A stretch of 64,000 nt of DNA. Source: Streptomyces tendae. GTDB lineage: Bacteria; Actinomycetota; Actinomycetes; Streptomycetales; Streptomycetaceae. The position numbers were made by a program, and so were the translations under genes. The notes below the pieces were generated by a model, which did not search any database, had not been told where the DNA came from, and saw only the letters and a list, made by a program, of their open reading frames with translations. The DNA lies in the NCBI RefSeq assembly GCF_014650435.1, contig NZ_BMUY01000012.1, forward strand, positions 124,001 to 188,000. Reading direction: 5' to 3'. Below, one piece after another: positions 16,191 to 24,416 of the stretch (position 1 is its first letter; each line of letters starts with the position of its first letter).

Positions 16191-16592
16191 TCAGTGGTGG
16201 CCGTGCGGCCGGAGCCACTGCGGCCGGTGCGCGGCGGGGCGGCGGTGTCCGGCCGTCTCGTCGGCGGTGTCCGTGCTGCTGCCCGGGCCCTCCAGGCGGC
16301 CGGCCAGCGCGTCACGCTCGGCGGTGGCCTGCCGGGCGGTCTCCCGTTCCCTGCGGCGCTTCTTGCCGCGGTGGCGCGCCATTACCGTCCCGGCCAGGAG
16401 CATCCACATGCCCAGGCCGAAGATCAGGGTCAGGGCGATGCCGCCGAGAAACGCCCCGAGCGTACTGATCGTGAATGGCTCGCTCCCCAACAGGGTCACG
16501 GTGTAGTCCGGACCGCCGGACAGGTTGTACGCGATCAGCAGGCCTGCGAAGGCGGCGGCGCCCGCCATGAGCAGGAGGCCCAGCACCAGCAT
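16191..16592 (-). CDS. Small two-helix membrane protein
   Basis: A 133-residue protein with two transmembrane segments (residues 1-24, LVLGLLLMAGAAAFAGLLIA, and about 45-70, LGAFLGGIALTLIFGLGMWML) followed by a very basic cytoplasmic tail (RHRGKKRRRERETARQ) that becomes His-rich at the end. It resembles small Streptomyces membrane proteins of unknown role with a LapA-like two-helix layout. I take the ATG at 16592, eight bases after GAGG; a GTG at 16601 overlaps that ribosome site. No operon partner. Confidence 0.7.
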   Translation of the reverse strand: MLVLGLLLMAGAAAFAGLLIAYNLSGGPDYTVTLLGSEPFTISTLGAFLGGIALTLIFGLGMWMLLAGTVMARHRGKKRRRERETARQATAERDALAGRLEGPGSSTDTADETAGHRRPAAHRPQWLRPHGHH

Positions 16593-16826
16593 GTCTCTCA
16601 CCTCGTCGCACGTGGATGTCCTCCATCCGGGTCACCATGACGAATGGGGCAAAACGCACAACTTGGCTACGGCCGACCGTTCCACCGCCTCCGGCACCGC
16701 CCGGTCTCCGGCGCGGCGCGGCGGCGTTCTACCCTGGCCGACGAGCGCCGCCGTGCGCCGGCCAGCGCTGCCCAGCACCGTGGGCCGACCTGTGACCCCT
16801 GATGCCCCGGAGTAGGAGACCCGCCT

Positions 16827-17459
16827 GTGGATCTGCGAGCCGCCCTGGACACCCACCGCCTCGTCGCCATCGTGCGCGGCGCCGACGCCGACGCCGCGCT
16901 GCGCACCGTGCTGACGCTGGCCGAGGAAGGCGTGGAGCTGATCGAGGTGTCGCTGACCGGCGCGGACGCTCTCCTGGTCATCGAACGCGCCAGAGCGGCC
17001 CTCGGCCCCGACCGGCCCCTGGGCGCCGGTACGGTGCTCACCGCCGCCGACGCCGTGGCCGCCCACCGTGCCGGAGCCGACTTCGCGGTCACCCCGGGAC
17101 TGGGGGAGGGCGTCACGGCGGCCCGCGAGCGGGGGATGCCCGTCCTGGTGGGCGTCATGACGCCCACCGACGTCATCACGGCGCGCACCCTCGGCGCCAC
17201 CGCGCTGAAGATCTTCCCGGCGGCCCAGGCGGGCGGACCGGCCTTCGTCAAGGCGCTGCGCGGACCCTTCCCCGACGAGGCACTCGTGCCCGTCGGCGGT
17301 GTCGACGAGGCGGCGGCCCGCGCTTATCTGGCGGCCGGGGCCAACGCCGTCGGAGTCGGTTCCCCGCTGATCGGCGACGCCGCCGACGGAGGCAGCCTCG
17401 ACGGCCTCCGCACCCGCGCCCGCGCCTTCCGCGCCGCCGTGCGGGAGGCCCGGCCGTGA
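16827..17459 (+). CDS. eda: 2-keto-3-deoxy-6-phosphogluconate (KDPG) aldolase
   Basis: A 210-residue class I aldolase that splits KDPG to pyruvate and glyceraldehyde 3-phosphate in the Entner-Doudoroff or hexuronate routes. The Schiff-base lysine is K128 in ALKIFPA, the general-base glutamate is E40, and R17 lies in the IVRG motif. The usual TLRTP after the glutamate is replaced by SLTGAD, so a related substrate such as KDP-galactonate is possible. The GTG start is preceded by GGAG sequences. It overlaps the next gene, KDG kinase, by four bases (GTGA), which supports a common pathway. Confidence 0.9.
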   Translation: MDLRAALDTHRLVAIVRGADADAALRTVLTLAEEGVELIEVSLTGADALLVIERARAALGPDRPLGAGTVLTAADAVAAHRAGADFAVTPGLGEGVTAARERGMPVLVGVMTPTDVITARTLGATALKIFPAAQAGGPAFVKALRGPFPDEALVPVGGVDEAAARAYLAAGANAVGVGSPLIGDAADGGSLDGLRTRARAFRAAVREARP

Positions 17460-18517
17460 CCGGCGCCCGGCCCGCGCCGGAGCGGGACGACGACGCCTCG
17501 GCGGGCCGGCCGGCGCACACCGCCGCCGATCCGGCCACGAGCCCCTGGCGACCACCGCGGGGACCGGTGGTGTGCCTGGGCGAGACCATGGCGGCCATGG
17601 CCCCGGCTCCGGCGCACTCGCTGGACGACGCCGAATCCCTGCGCGTCGCGGTGGCGGGCGCGGAGTCGAACGTGGCCATGTACCTCGCGGACCTGGGCCT
17701 GCCCGTCTCCTGGCTCTCGGCGGTCGGTGACGACGCGCTCGGCCGACGGGTGCGCTCGACCGTCGCGCGGGCGGGCGTGGACGTCTCGGGCGTCCGGACC
17801 GACCCGGCGCGGCCGACCGGTCTGCTCCTGAAGGACCCGGGCGCCAGCGGCACCCGCGTGCACTACTACCGCGCGGGCTCGGCGGCCTCGGCCCTCGGCC
17901 CCGACCTCCTGGACGACGAGCGGATCGGCGGGGCCGGCCTGCTCCACCTGACCGGGGTGACGCCGGCCCTGTCCCCGTCCTGCCGGGCCCTGGTGGAACG
18001 GGCGCTGCACACCCCGCCGAAGCGACGCGCCCACGCCGTCAGCTTCGACGTCAACCACCGCCCCGCCCTGTGGCCGCCGGACACGGCCGCCACGGTACTG
18101 CGCGAGCTGGCAAACCGCGCCGACATCGCCTTCGTCGGCCTGGACGAGGCCCAGGACCTGTGGGGCGCCGACCTCGACGCCACGGACGTCCGCCGGCTGC
18201 TGAGCCGCCCGCGCGTCCTCGTCGTCAAGGACGGCGGTCGAGGTGCCACCGCGTTCACCGAGCACGGCGAGTGGACCGTGCCCGCGCTGCCGACCGAGGT
18301 CGTGGAGCCGGTCGGCGCGGGCGATGCCTTCGCCGCCGGATTCCTCGCCGGACTGTGCGCGGACACGGACCTCACCCGGGCCCTGCGGCTGGGTCACCTC
18401 ACGGCCGCCTCCGCGCTGAAGGTCGTCGGGGACCACGGACCTCTGCCCGACGAGGGCACCGTCGAAGCGATGCTGGCCCTCGCCGAGCAGGACTGGTGTC
18501 AGGCGCCGATGTCGTAG
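17456..18517 (+). CDS. kdgK: 2-keto-3-deoxygluconate kinase (PfkB family)
   Basis: A 353-residue ribokinase-fold sugar kinase. The first 37 residues are a polar, probably disordered extension. The fold begins at GPVVCLGETMAAMAP, with the sugar site AGAESNVAMYLADLG near 65-80, and the PfkB signature VEPVGAGDAFAAGF (near 281-294) carrying the catalytic aspartate. It phosphorylates KDG to KDPG, the substrate of the aldolase encoded just upstream with a 4-base overlap. The 3' end overlaps the convergent secreted-protein gene by 19 bases. Confidence 0.88.
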   Translation: MTGARPAPERDDDASAGRPAHTAADPATSPWRPPRGPVVCLGETMAAMAPAPAHSLDDAESLRVAVAGAESNVAMYLADLGLPVSWLSAVGDDALGRRVRSTVARAGVDVSGVRTDPARPTGLLLKDPGASGTRVHYYRAGSAASALGPDLLDDERIGGAGLLHLTGVTPALSPSCRALVERALHTPPKRRAHAVSFDVNHRPALWPPDTAATVLRELANRADIAFVGLDEAQDLWGADLDATDVRRLLSRPRVLVVKDGGRGATAFTEHGEWTVPALPTEVVEPVGAGDAFAAGFLAGLCADTDLTRALRLGHLTAASALKVVGDHGPLPDEGTVEAMLALAEQDWCQAPMS

Positions 18518-19170
18518 AGCACGAACTCCTCCCACGAACCCGTCACGTCGGTGGAGCGGGCGCGCAGCGCGTACTGGAGCGAACCGGTGTAGCCGTTCTC
18601 CATGGCGACGAAGAGCCCGTTGAGCGTGGACTGCAGCGCCCACCGGTCCAGGGTCTCGTTGTAGTAGAGGACGAACCGCTCCCAGCCGCCCACACTGGTG
18701 GAGCGGGCGCGCAGTACGTTCTGTGCGCTGCCGGTGTAGTTCTTCTCCACCGCCACGTAGCGGTTGTTCGCCAGGGACCGCAGCGCGTAGGTCTGGGTGG
18801 CCTCGTCCCACTCGAAGGCGTAGCTCTCCCAGGAGCCGCCGAACTCGGTCGAACGGGCCCGCTGGAGACCGGTGTTCGGCTCGGCGTAGTTCTTCTCGGT
18901 GGCCACGAAGCGGCTGTTGCGGGCCGACTGTACGGCCAGCAGCTCGGGCTCCGCGGCCGCGGCGGCGGTGTTCCCCGCGGCGAGCGGGGCCCGCAGGGCG
19001 TCCTGGTCCCCGGTGATCCGCGCCAGGGCGGTCGCGTCCACCGCCTCCCAGCCGGCCGGCGCGGCGGCAGGACCGTCGGCGCGCGGGGCGGCGACGGCGG
19101 TGGGCACCGTCAGCGCCGACGCCGCGAGCAGGGCGCTCAGGGACAGCAGGACGGAGGTCGTACGTCTCAC
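18499..19170 (-). CDS. Secreted beta-trefoil (fascin-like) repeat protein
   Basis: A 223-residue exported protein. A signal peptide (RRTTSVLLSLSALLAAS ... AVAAP, cleavage near 28) is followed by a linker and, from about residue 75, three clear repeats of about 45 residues with the pattern L-x-S-x3-N-x-FVA-x-E-x-Y then LRARST-x3-G-W-E-x-F. This is the fascin/ricin-like beta-trefoil layout used for carbohydrate or actin-type binding; no catalytic residues are seen. The start is GTG at 19170, seven bases after GAGGA. It is convergent with kdgK and the last 19 bases are shared. Confidence 0.75.
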   Translation of the reverse strand: MRRTTSVLLSLSALLAASALTVPTAVAAPRADGPAAAPAGWEAVDATALARITGDQDALRAPLAAGNTAAAAAEPELLAVQSARNSRFVATEKNYAEPNTGLQRARSTEFGGSWESYAFEWDEATQTYALRSLANNRYVAVEKNYTGSAQNVLRARSTSVGGWERFVLYYNETLDRWALQSTLNGLFVAMENGYTGSLQYALRARSTDVTGSWEEFVLYDIGA

Positions 19171-19503
19171 GGGAATTCCTCGGCTTTCGTCACACGGATA
19201 CCGGGGCGGCGGGACGGAAATCCCGCGGGAAACGGCACCGAGACATGACGGCGTCACCCCCGAATTTCTCCGCACCCCCCAAAGGCCGCGGTCGGCACCC
19301 CTCCCCGGGTGCGTCGGCGGTCGCTGCGCCTACTCGGCGAAGCGCTTTCAGCATAGTGATGTTGAAGCGCGAACCGGTACTGTTCCGCCCTCAAATCGAC
19401 GATTCAGGACCGCAATTGGACGGCATTACGGATTCCGTGGTCCGCCGTTAATTCACCGGCAACGCGCCGTTACCCGGACATTCGCTCCGTCGGCCGGGTG
19501 CGG
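19171..19503. other. Intergenic promoter region, no gene seen
   Basis: This 333-base stretch has lower GC than its surroundings from about 19330 to 19480. GAAGCGC occurs at 19339-19345 and 19364-19370, 25 bases apart, the first inside the palindrome AAGCGCTT (19340-19347). It probably holds the promoter of the secreted trefoil protein. No start-to-stop frame here looks coding. Confidence 0.5.
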
Positions 19504-19929
19504 TCAACACGACCTGCTCGTGGCCGCGTCGACGACGAATCCGACCCCGATGCCGAGCATCCAGGTGTCCTTCGCCAGGGCCGTTCCCTCCTGCGTCGGG
19601 CGCAGGCTGCCTTCCTCGCGCATTCCCGGGGTGCGCAGATAAAGGCCCATCAGTCCCGCCGAGAACGCGGTCAGGCCGGCCCCGGCGAGTGCCGTCGGCA
19701 CGACCGGAAGAAGCAGTGCCGTGCCGAGCGCGATCTCGCCGGCGGAGAGCAGCCGGACAAACGTCGCGGGCTGCAGTTTGCCGAGGAACGGATAGGTGTT
19801 CTTGGCCATTCCGTGCATCATGGCGGCGGTCTGCTCGTCGGCTCCGCGTTTGGCCAGACCGGAGTTGAGAATGAAAGCCCCGGTGGCCAGTCGCGGGGCG
19901 ACATGCCTGAGCTCGACGGGCAGACGCAT
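19504..19929 (-). CDS. DoxX-like membrane protein
   Basis: A 141-residue protein with four hydrophobic segments (RLATGAFILNSGLAKRG, FVRLLSAGEIALGTALLLPVV, ALAGAGLTAFSAGLMGLYL and TWMLGIGVGFVVDA) in the arrangement of the DoxX family. DoxX proteins take part in quinol oxidation and thiosulfate metabolism in some organisms and in a membrane oxidoreductase complex in mycobacteria; here there is no partner to indicate a role. AGGAG lies five bases before the ATG. Confidence 0.8.
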   Translation of the reverse strand: MRLPVELRHVAPRLATGAFILNSGLAKRGADEQTAAMMHGMAKNTYPFLGKLQPATFVRLLSAGEIALGTALLLPVVPTALAGAGLTAFSAGLMGLYLRTPGMREEGSLRPTQEGTALAKDTWMLGIGVGFVVDAATSRSC

Positions 19930-20119
19930 GGGAACTCCTAGCGGCGTTTCCTCGTAGACACGCTCAGGCTAGGGCGGGCGCGTCCCCCGCGCAGCACGGA
20001 CGTCCGGGGCCTGCTCCGATCGGGTCACGGGCGGCCCCCTCGCGTACGCCCGGCTCAGTACGGGGGGTTACTCCCGCCGCGGGACGCCCCGCCGACCGCC
20101 GACCGGCAGCGTGGACGGT

Positions 20120-20773
20120 GTGAAACTCAGCCGCCCCGCACGCCGGGCCTCCCTCGTCGTCCATGTCGTCGCCTCCGCCGCCTGGCTGGGGCTCACCGTC
20201 GGTCTGCTGGCACTCGGCGTCACCGCGGCGACCAGCGCCTCCCCGGCGGCGGTCGAGGCCGCCGTCCGCTGCATGAAGCTGTTCGCCGACTGGCTGCTGC
20301 TCCCGCTCGCCCTGCTCACCCTGGCGAGCGGCCTGCTGCTGTCGCTGGGCACGCCGTGGGGGCTCGCCCGGCACCGGTGGGTGTACACGAAGTTCTGGCT
20401 GACCCTGGGCACGACCGTCGCCACGTTCTTCGCGCTGCGCCCCGGGGTGGACTCGGCGGTGGCGGCAGTGGCCGCCGGCGGGCCGCTGCCCGACGCGGGG
20501 GACGTGCTCTTCGGGCCCGTGGTCTCCCTGTCCGCCTATGTCTTCATGACGGTGCTCTCGCTTCTCAAGCCCTGGGGACTCACCCGGCGCGGTCGCCGGC
20601 TGCGCGAGCGACCCGCGGGCGTCCGTCCGCCGCTCACCCGCTCGGACACCGGAACGCCTCCTCGGCGGCAGCGGACGCGCACAGACGTTCACCTCGATCG
20701 CCGAACCGGAGGTCTGCCACCGCTGACGGCCGGCCCGCGGCCCACCGATGCGTCGCCGTCGGACGGTTCGTAG
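20120..20773 (+). CDS. DUF2269-like integral membrane protein
   Basis: A 217-residue protein with four transmembrane segments within residues 12-150 (VHVVASAAWLGLTVGLLAL, LFADWLLLPLALLTLASGLLL, VYTKFWLTLGTTVATFFAL and SLSAYVFMTVLSLL). The early HVVASAAWLG is the helix pattern of DUF2269 membrane proteins. The C-terminal 60 residues are basic, proline-rich and unlike the family, possibly read-through after an old frameshift. The start is uncertain: GTGs at 20111 and 20120 both lack a good ribosome site. Function unknown. Confidence 0.7.
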   Translation: MKLSRPARRASLVVHVVASAAWLGLTVGLLALGVTAATSASPAAVEAAVRCMKLFADWLLLPLALLTLASGLLLSLGTPWGLARHRWVYTKFWLTLGTTVATFFALRPGVDSAVAAVAAGGPLPDAGDVLFGPVVSLSAYVFMTVLSLLKPWGLTRRGRRLRERPAGVRPPLTRSDTGTPPRRQRTRTDVHLDRRTGGLPPLTAGPRPTDASPSDGS

Positions 20774-20782
20774 CATGAGGTG

Positions 20783-21784
20783 ATGAACGGCTCAGTCCCC
20801 GCCACGATGCGGGCGGCGTACATCGACGCGGTCGGACCGGCGGACGCCATTCGGCACGGGGAACTCCCCGTGCCGCCCGTGGGCCCCACGGACGTGCTGG
20901 TGCGGGTGACGGCCGTCGCCGCCGACCCCGTGGACACCTTCGTGCGGTCCGGCGCGTACACGACCCCGCTGCCCGTACCCTTCGTCGTCGGCCGCGACCT
21001 GGTGGGCGAGGTCGCCCTGGCCGGGCCCGGCGCCCCGGGCTTCACCGTCGGGCGGCGGGTGTGGTGCAACAGCCTCGGCCACGCGGGCCGGCAGGGTTCC
21101 TTCGCCCAGTACGCGACGGTCGCCGCCGAACGCCTCTACCCGGCGCCGCCCGGCGTCGACGCGGAACACCTCGTGGCGGCCGCCCACCCGGCCGCCTCCG
21201 CCTGGCTCGCCCTGTTCCGGCACGGGCGGCTGCGGGCGGGGGAGACCGTCTACGTCGGCGGCGGCGCCGGGAACGTGGGCGGCGCCGCCGTCGCCCTGGC
21301 CTCCCGGGCCGGGGCCCGCGTGATCGCCACGGCGGGTGCGCAGGACGCGGAGGCGGTGCGGCGCCTGGGCGCCGCCGAGGTCCTCGACCACCACGCGCCC
21401 GACCTCGCCGCGCGCATGCGCCGGGCCGCCCCCGACGGCTACGACGTGCACCTGGACACCTCCGGTCACGGGGTGCTCGCCGACGCCGTTGACTCGCTCG
21501 CCCGGGGCGGGCGGCTGGTCGCGATGGTGGGACTGGGCACCGGGCCGTCCGCGCTGTCCGTGGGCGCGCTCTACACCAACGACGCGAGCATCGTGGGCTT
21601 CGCCATCAGCAACGCCACGACCGCCGACCTCGCCGAGGCGGCGCGGGGCGTGGTGGACGTCCTGACGGACACCCCGTGGCGGCCGCGCATCGCCGACCGG
21701 CTGCCACTGTCGGAGGCCGCCGAGGCCCACCGCAGGCTTGAGGCCGGGGAGGTGCGGGGACGGCTGGTCCTCACGCCCTCTTGA
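20783..21784 (+). CDS. Quinone oxidoreductase (zinc-free MDR family)
   Basis: A 333-residue medium-chain dehydrogenase/reductase. The GroES-like domain spans about 25-120 (TDVLVRVTAVAADPVDTFVRSG, partial), and the NADPH-binding loop is GGGAGNVGGAAV near 157. The cysteine and histidine zinc ligands of alcohol dehydrogenases are missing, which places it with NADPH:quinone oxidoreductases (Qor-type), one-electron or two-electron reducers of quinones. The start is not certain: GTG 20780 and ATG 20783 lie inside a GAGGTG ribosome-like sequence; ATG 20807 (MRAAYIDAVG) is a plausible alternative. Confidence 0.87.
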   Translation: MNGSVPATMRAAYIDAVGPADAIRHGELPVPPVGPTDVLVRVTAVAADPVDTFVRSGAYTTPLPVPFVVGRDLVGEVALAGPGAPGFTVGRRVWCNSLGHAGRQGSFAQYATVAAERLYPAPPGVDAEHLVAAAHPAASAWLALFRHGRLRAGETVYVGGGAGNVGGAAVALASRAGARVIATAGAQDAEAVRRLGAAEVLDHHAPDLAARMRRAAPDGYDVHLDTSGHGVLADAVDSLARGGRLVAMVGLGTGPSALSVGALYTNDASIVGFAISNATTADLAEAARGVVDVLTDTPWRPRIADRLPLSEAAEAHRRLEAGEVRGRLVLTPS

Positions 21785-21893
21785 TCGTCTTTGCGGCCCG
21801 GCGGACCCGGTCCATCATGGACACGAGGGAGGAAACCCGGGACCACGGGGGAGGAACCCGGGACACCGTCGCCAGAACGTGGAGGCATCAGGA

Positions 21894-22346
21894 ATGCGCC
21901 GTGAAGACCTGCCGGCCCCGGAGTCGGGACTGCTGCTCACCCACTTCCTCACCGTGGCCGACGTGCCGCGCTCGCGTGCCTTCTACTCCGAGGTGCTCGG
22001 CGGCGAGGTCGTGCTCGCGGAGAACCCGTGCATCGTCAAACTGGCGAACAGCTGGCTCATCATGAACCCGGGCGGGGGCCCGACGCCGGACAAGCCCGAC
22101 GTCACGCTGCGCCCGCCGGACGACCCGGGGACGGCGACGAGCTTCCTCAACATCCGGGTGGCCGACATCGAGCGCTGCCACCGCGAGTGGAGCGCGCTCG
22201 GTGCCGAGTTCCTCACTGAGCCGATCGACCGGAAGGCCGAGCTGCGGTGCTACCTGCGCGACCCCGACGGGTACCTGATCGAGGTCGGCCAGGCCACCGG
22301 GCTGCTGGAGGGCATCCTCGCCGATCCGCCCGCGGGACAGGACTGA
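21894..22346 (+). CDS. VOC (glyoxalase/bleomycin-resistance) family protein
   Basis: A 150-residue vicinal-oxygen-chelate protein with paired beta-alpha-beta-beta-beta units: THFLTVADVPRSRAFYSEVLGG at the start and the second half with FLNIRVADIERCHREWSALG, ending in RDPDGYLIEVGQ, whose Glu is a usual metal ligand. Substrate is unknown; such proteins may be dioxygenases, glyoxalases or antibiotic-binding proteins. GGAGG precedes the ATG at 21894 by 11 bases. It lies downstream of the quinone oxidoreductase with a 109-base gap holding a short imperfect direct repeat (GAGGAA-ACCCGGGAC), so an independent promoter is possible. Confidence 0.85.
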   Translation: MRREDLPAPESGLLLTHFLTVADVPRSRAFYSEVLGGEVVLAENPCIVKLANSWLIMNPGGGPTPDKPDVTLRPPDDPGTATSFLNIRVADIERCHREWSALGAEFLTEPIDRKAELRCYLRDPDGYLIEVGQATGLLEGILADPPAGQD

Positions 22347-22373
22347 CGCGTCCGACGCGTCCGGCAGGACCGC

Positions 22374-23174
22374 TCAGGGCTGCGGACGGACGGTCAGCAA
22401 CTGCTGGGCGTGGCCGACGGGGCCGTCCAGGTCGTGCAGCACGGTGCTGGTGATGCCCTGACCGGTAGGCCCGAAGACGACGGTGGTGTCCAGGCCGGTC
22501 CAGCGGCCCCGCGGCGCCCGGTGCAGATGCAGGGTCAGATCCACGTTCGGGAACATCCACTCCCGCGGCGACTGCCGCACCGCGATGCCGTTGGCCGTGT
22601 CGACCAGCGCGACGTACGAGGCCAGCGGGCTCGCGCTCTCCCCGGCGACCAGGTCGAGGCCGGTCGAGATCCAGGCGGTGGTGCGACCCGGCCGGGGCGG
22701 GGCCAGCGGGCGTACGTCCAGGGAGGCGATGTACCCGCCGGGCCACTCGGTGTCCATCGGCCAGCGGGCCAGCGTGTCCGGCCCGGCGAGCCGGTCGGCG
22801 CCGCCCCCGGCGACGGCGCTCGTGTCCCCGTCCGCCAGCAGCCAGGCCCGGGCCCGCGCGACCGACCGGTCCGCGATCAGCACGGTCGCCTCCACCAACT
22901 CGATGGTGCGTCCCGGCCGGAGGGTCTCCACCCGTATCTCGCACTCGTCCAGTGCCGGGCGGCCCAGGATGTCGAAGCCGATCCGGCTCAGCGACATCGC
23001 CGCACCGGCCCGGCCCGCCAGGTGCCGGTCGACGGCGTGGACGATCAGACCCCCGAGCGGACTGAAGTGCTGTTCGTCCGAGCTCCACGCGCCGCCCGCG
23101 TGCGGGGTGGGCTTGTAGCGGTGCTCGTCGATGCGCTCGTAGTAGCTGTCCGGGGTCGCTGTGCTGGTGTTCAA
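22374..23174 (-). CDS. Acyl-CoA thioesterase-like (double hot-dog) protein
   Basis: A 266-residue protein with two hot-dog halves. The first contains SPLGGLIVHAVDRHLAG and the DECEIRVETLRPGRTIELVEATV strand-turn; the second ends in GQGITSTVLHDLDGPVGHAQQLLTVRP, typical of the thioesterase-like 4HBT_3 (TesB-related) superfamily. It is likely to act on acyl-CoA but the substrate is unknown. The start is TTG at 23174, seven bases after AGGAG; ATG starts further up have no ribosome site. It stands alone on the reverse strand, convergent with the VOC gene. Confidence 0.8.
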   Translation of the reverse strand: MNTSTATPDSYYERIDEHRYKPTPHAGGAWSSDEQHFSPLGGLIVHAVDRHLAGRAGAAMSLSRIGFDILGRPALDECEIRVETLRPGRTIELVEATVLIADRSVARARAWLLADGDTSAVAGGGADRLAGPDTLARWPMDTEWPGGYIASLDVRPLAPPRPGRTTAWISTGLDLVAGESASPLASYVALVDTANGIAVRQSPREWMFPNVDLTLHLHRAPRGRWTGLDTTVVFGPTGQGITSTVLHDLDGPVGHAQQLLTVRPQP

Positions 23175-23201
23175 CGGGCTGCTCCTGGAACGACGGCGGT
23201 G

Positions 23202-23230
23202 ACGAGTACGAGTACGCGTACAGGTACGAG
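23202..23230. repeat. 6-bp tandem repeat upstream of thioesterase-like gene
   Basis: Nearly five copies of a hexamer close to ACGAGT (with ACGCGT and ACAGGT variants) lie 28 bases before the TTG start of the thioesterase-like gene, within its untranslated leader or promoter. Confidence 0.6.
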
Positions 23231-23382
23231 GGCGGCGGCCGGTGGCGCTCGACCGCGCCGCCGTGGCCGCGACCAGGATAGTTCGGCGGTGAAATCGGGC
23301 CGCGGCCGAGTGGGGCGCCCCCGGCTGGGAACTCTGACGGTCCAGGAAGCCGAGGGCGGCGCGCACGCGAAGGAGTACCGCG

Positions 23383-23610
23383 ATGGCCAGGAAACGCGAC
23401 GACGGCGAGCACCTGAGGAAGGGCGACAAGGTCACCTGGAGCAGCCACGGCTCCCGCACCGAGGGCGAGGTGGAGAAGAAGATCACCAAGCGCACCGAGG
23501 CGGCCGGCCGCACCGTGGACGCCTCCTCCGACGACCCGCAGTACCAGGTCCGCAGCGACAAGTCGGGCAGGTCGGCGGTGCACAAGCCGTCCGCGCTGAA
23601 GAAGAAGTGA
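23383..23610 (+). CDS. DUF2945 (Tudor-like) small protein
   Basis: A 75-residue highly charged protein. The pattern KGDKVTWSSHGSRTEGEVEKKIT followed by DDPQYQVRSDKSGRSAVHKPSALKK (quoted in part: QYQVRSDKSG) is the DUF2945 or hypervirulence-associated Tudor domain family, a small SH3-like barrel. Role unknown, but it occurs in many bacteria next to small stress-type proteins. It is the first gene of a compact three-gene set: six bases separate it from the DUF3140 gene. Confidence 0.82.
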   Translation: MARKRDDGEHLRKGDKVTWSSHGSRTEGEVEKKITKRTEAAGRTVDASSDDPQYQVRSDKSGRSAVHKPSALKKK

Positions 23611-23616
23611 GGCGCC

Positions 23617-23958
23617 ATGGACGGCGACGAACAGGACGAGACCCGGGACGCCTTCCACGAGCTGGTGAACATGACACCGGCCGAACTGGACCGCTGGCTC
23701 GACACCGACGAGTCGCGGGACGCCGGGCACCACCAGGACGGCGGCGAGTCCGTCGGACACGCGTCCGGCCGCCGGATCGTGGAGATCCTGCACAAGAACA
23801 AGGACGATCTCTCGGACGACGACTACGAGCACATGCGCAAGGTCGTCGGCTACGTCCGCCGGCACCTGGCCCAGCGCCCGTCGGGCGACGTCGAGGACAC
23901 CCGGTGGCGGCACTCGCTCATGAACTGGGGCCACGACCCCCTGGCACGCCATGGCTGA
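23617..23958 (+). CDS. DUF3140 family protein
   Basis: A 113-residue acidic, mostly helical protein. FHELVNMTPAELDRWLDTDESR followed by SGRRIVEILHKNKDDLSDDDY and HMRKVVGYVRRHLAQRP is the DUF3140 pattern (quoted in parts). It resembles plasmid-type DNA- or protein-binding helical folds, though no biochemical role is known. The 3' end overlaps the next gene by eight bases. It commonly pairs with DUF2945, as here. Confidence 0.82.
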   Translation: MDGDEQDETRDAFHELVNMTPAELDRWLDTDESRDAGHHQDGGESVGHASGRRIVEILHKNKDDLSDDDYEHMRKVVGYVRRHLAQRPSGDVEDTRWRHSLMNWGHDPLARHG

Positions 23959-24388
23959 CGACGACCCCGAACGGCGCCCCGAGGGTGTCAGCGACGCGAC
24001 GGTCGAGGCCCTCGGGTCCCTGTCCAAGTCCCTGGAGACGACCGAGTGCGCCCGCGGCCACCTGTTCGCCTTCCACCAGCACACCGGTGCGGCGGACTTC
24101 GAACTCGACCGCGCGGTCGAGCTGCTGCGCGTCGCGGGGCACCCGGAGTGGGCGGAGCGCGTGCGCGCCGAGATCCTGGGCCGCAACGTCATCCCCGGCC
24201 ACTGGACGTTCCAGATCGTCGACGCCTACGACCGGACGTACTACCAGCCGTTCCGGGACCTGGAGCGGGCGGCGGTGGAACGCCTCGCGGAGGGCCGCCG
24301 GCATCTGTACGAGGCGGAGCTGAAGGAGGCCCGCCGGACCCGCAACCACCCGGACCACACGTCCCGTCCGGACGGGCCCCACCCCTGA
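23951..24388 (+). CDS. Conserved hypothetical protein, helical
   Basis: A 145-residue hydrophilic protein, predicted mostly helical, with no family I can name. Notable segments are TTECARGHLFAFHQHTGAAD, ELLRVAGHPEWAERVRAEI and NVIPGHWTFQIVDAYDRTYYQPF. The histidines and one cysteine do not form a clear metal motif. Its start lies within the end of the DUF3140 gene (8-base overlap), so it is translationally coupled and probably acts with it. Convergent with the photolyase gene. Confidence 0.8.
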   Translation: MADDDPERRPEGVSDATVEALGSLSKSLETTECARGHLFAFHQHTGAADFELDRAVELLRVAGHPEWAERVRAEILGRNVIPGHWTFQIVDAYDRTYYQPFRDLERAAVERLAEGRRHLYEAELKEARRTRNHPDHTSRPDGPHP

Positions 24389-24416
24389 CGCCGCCCGTGT
24401 CCGCCCGGCCCGGGGC

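Noticed and set aside
19171..19503. Sigma-factor or small RNA gene in the AT-richer gap
   Set aside because: No hairpin with a tail or conserved promoter pair that would define an RNA gene was visible.
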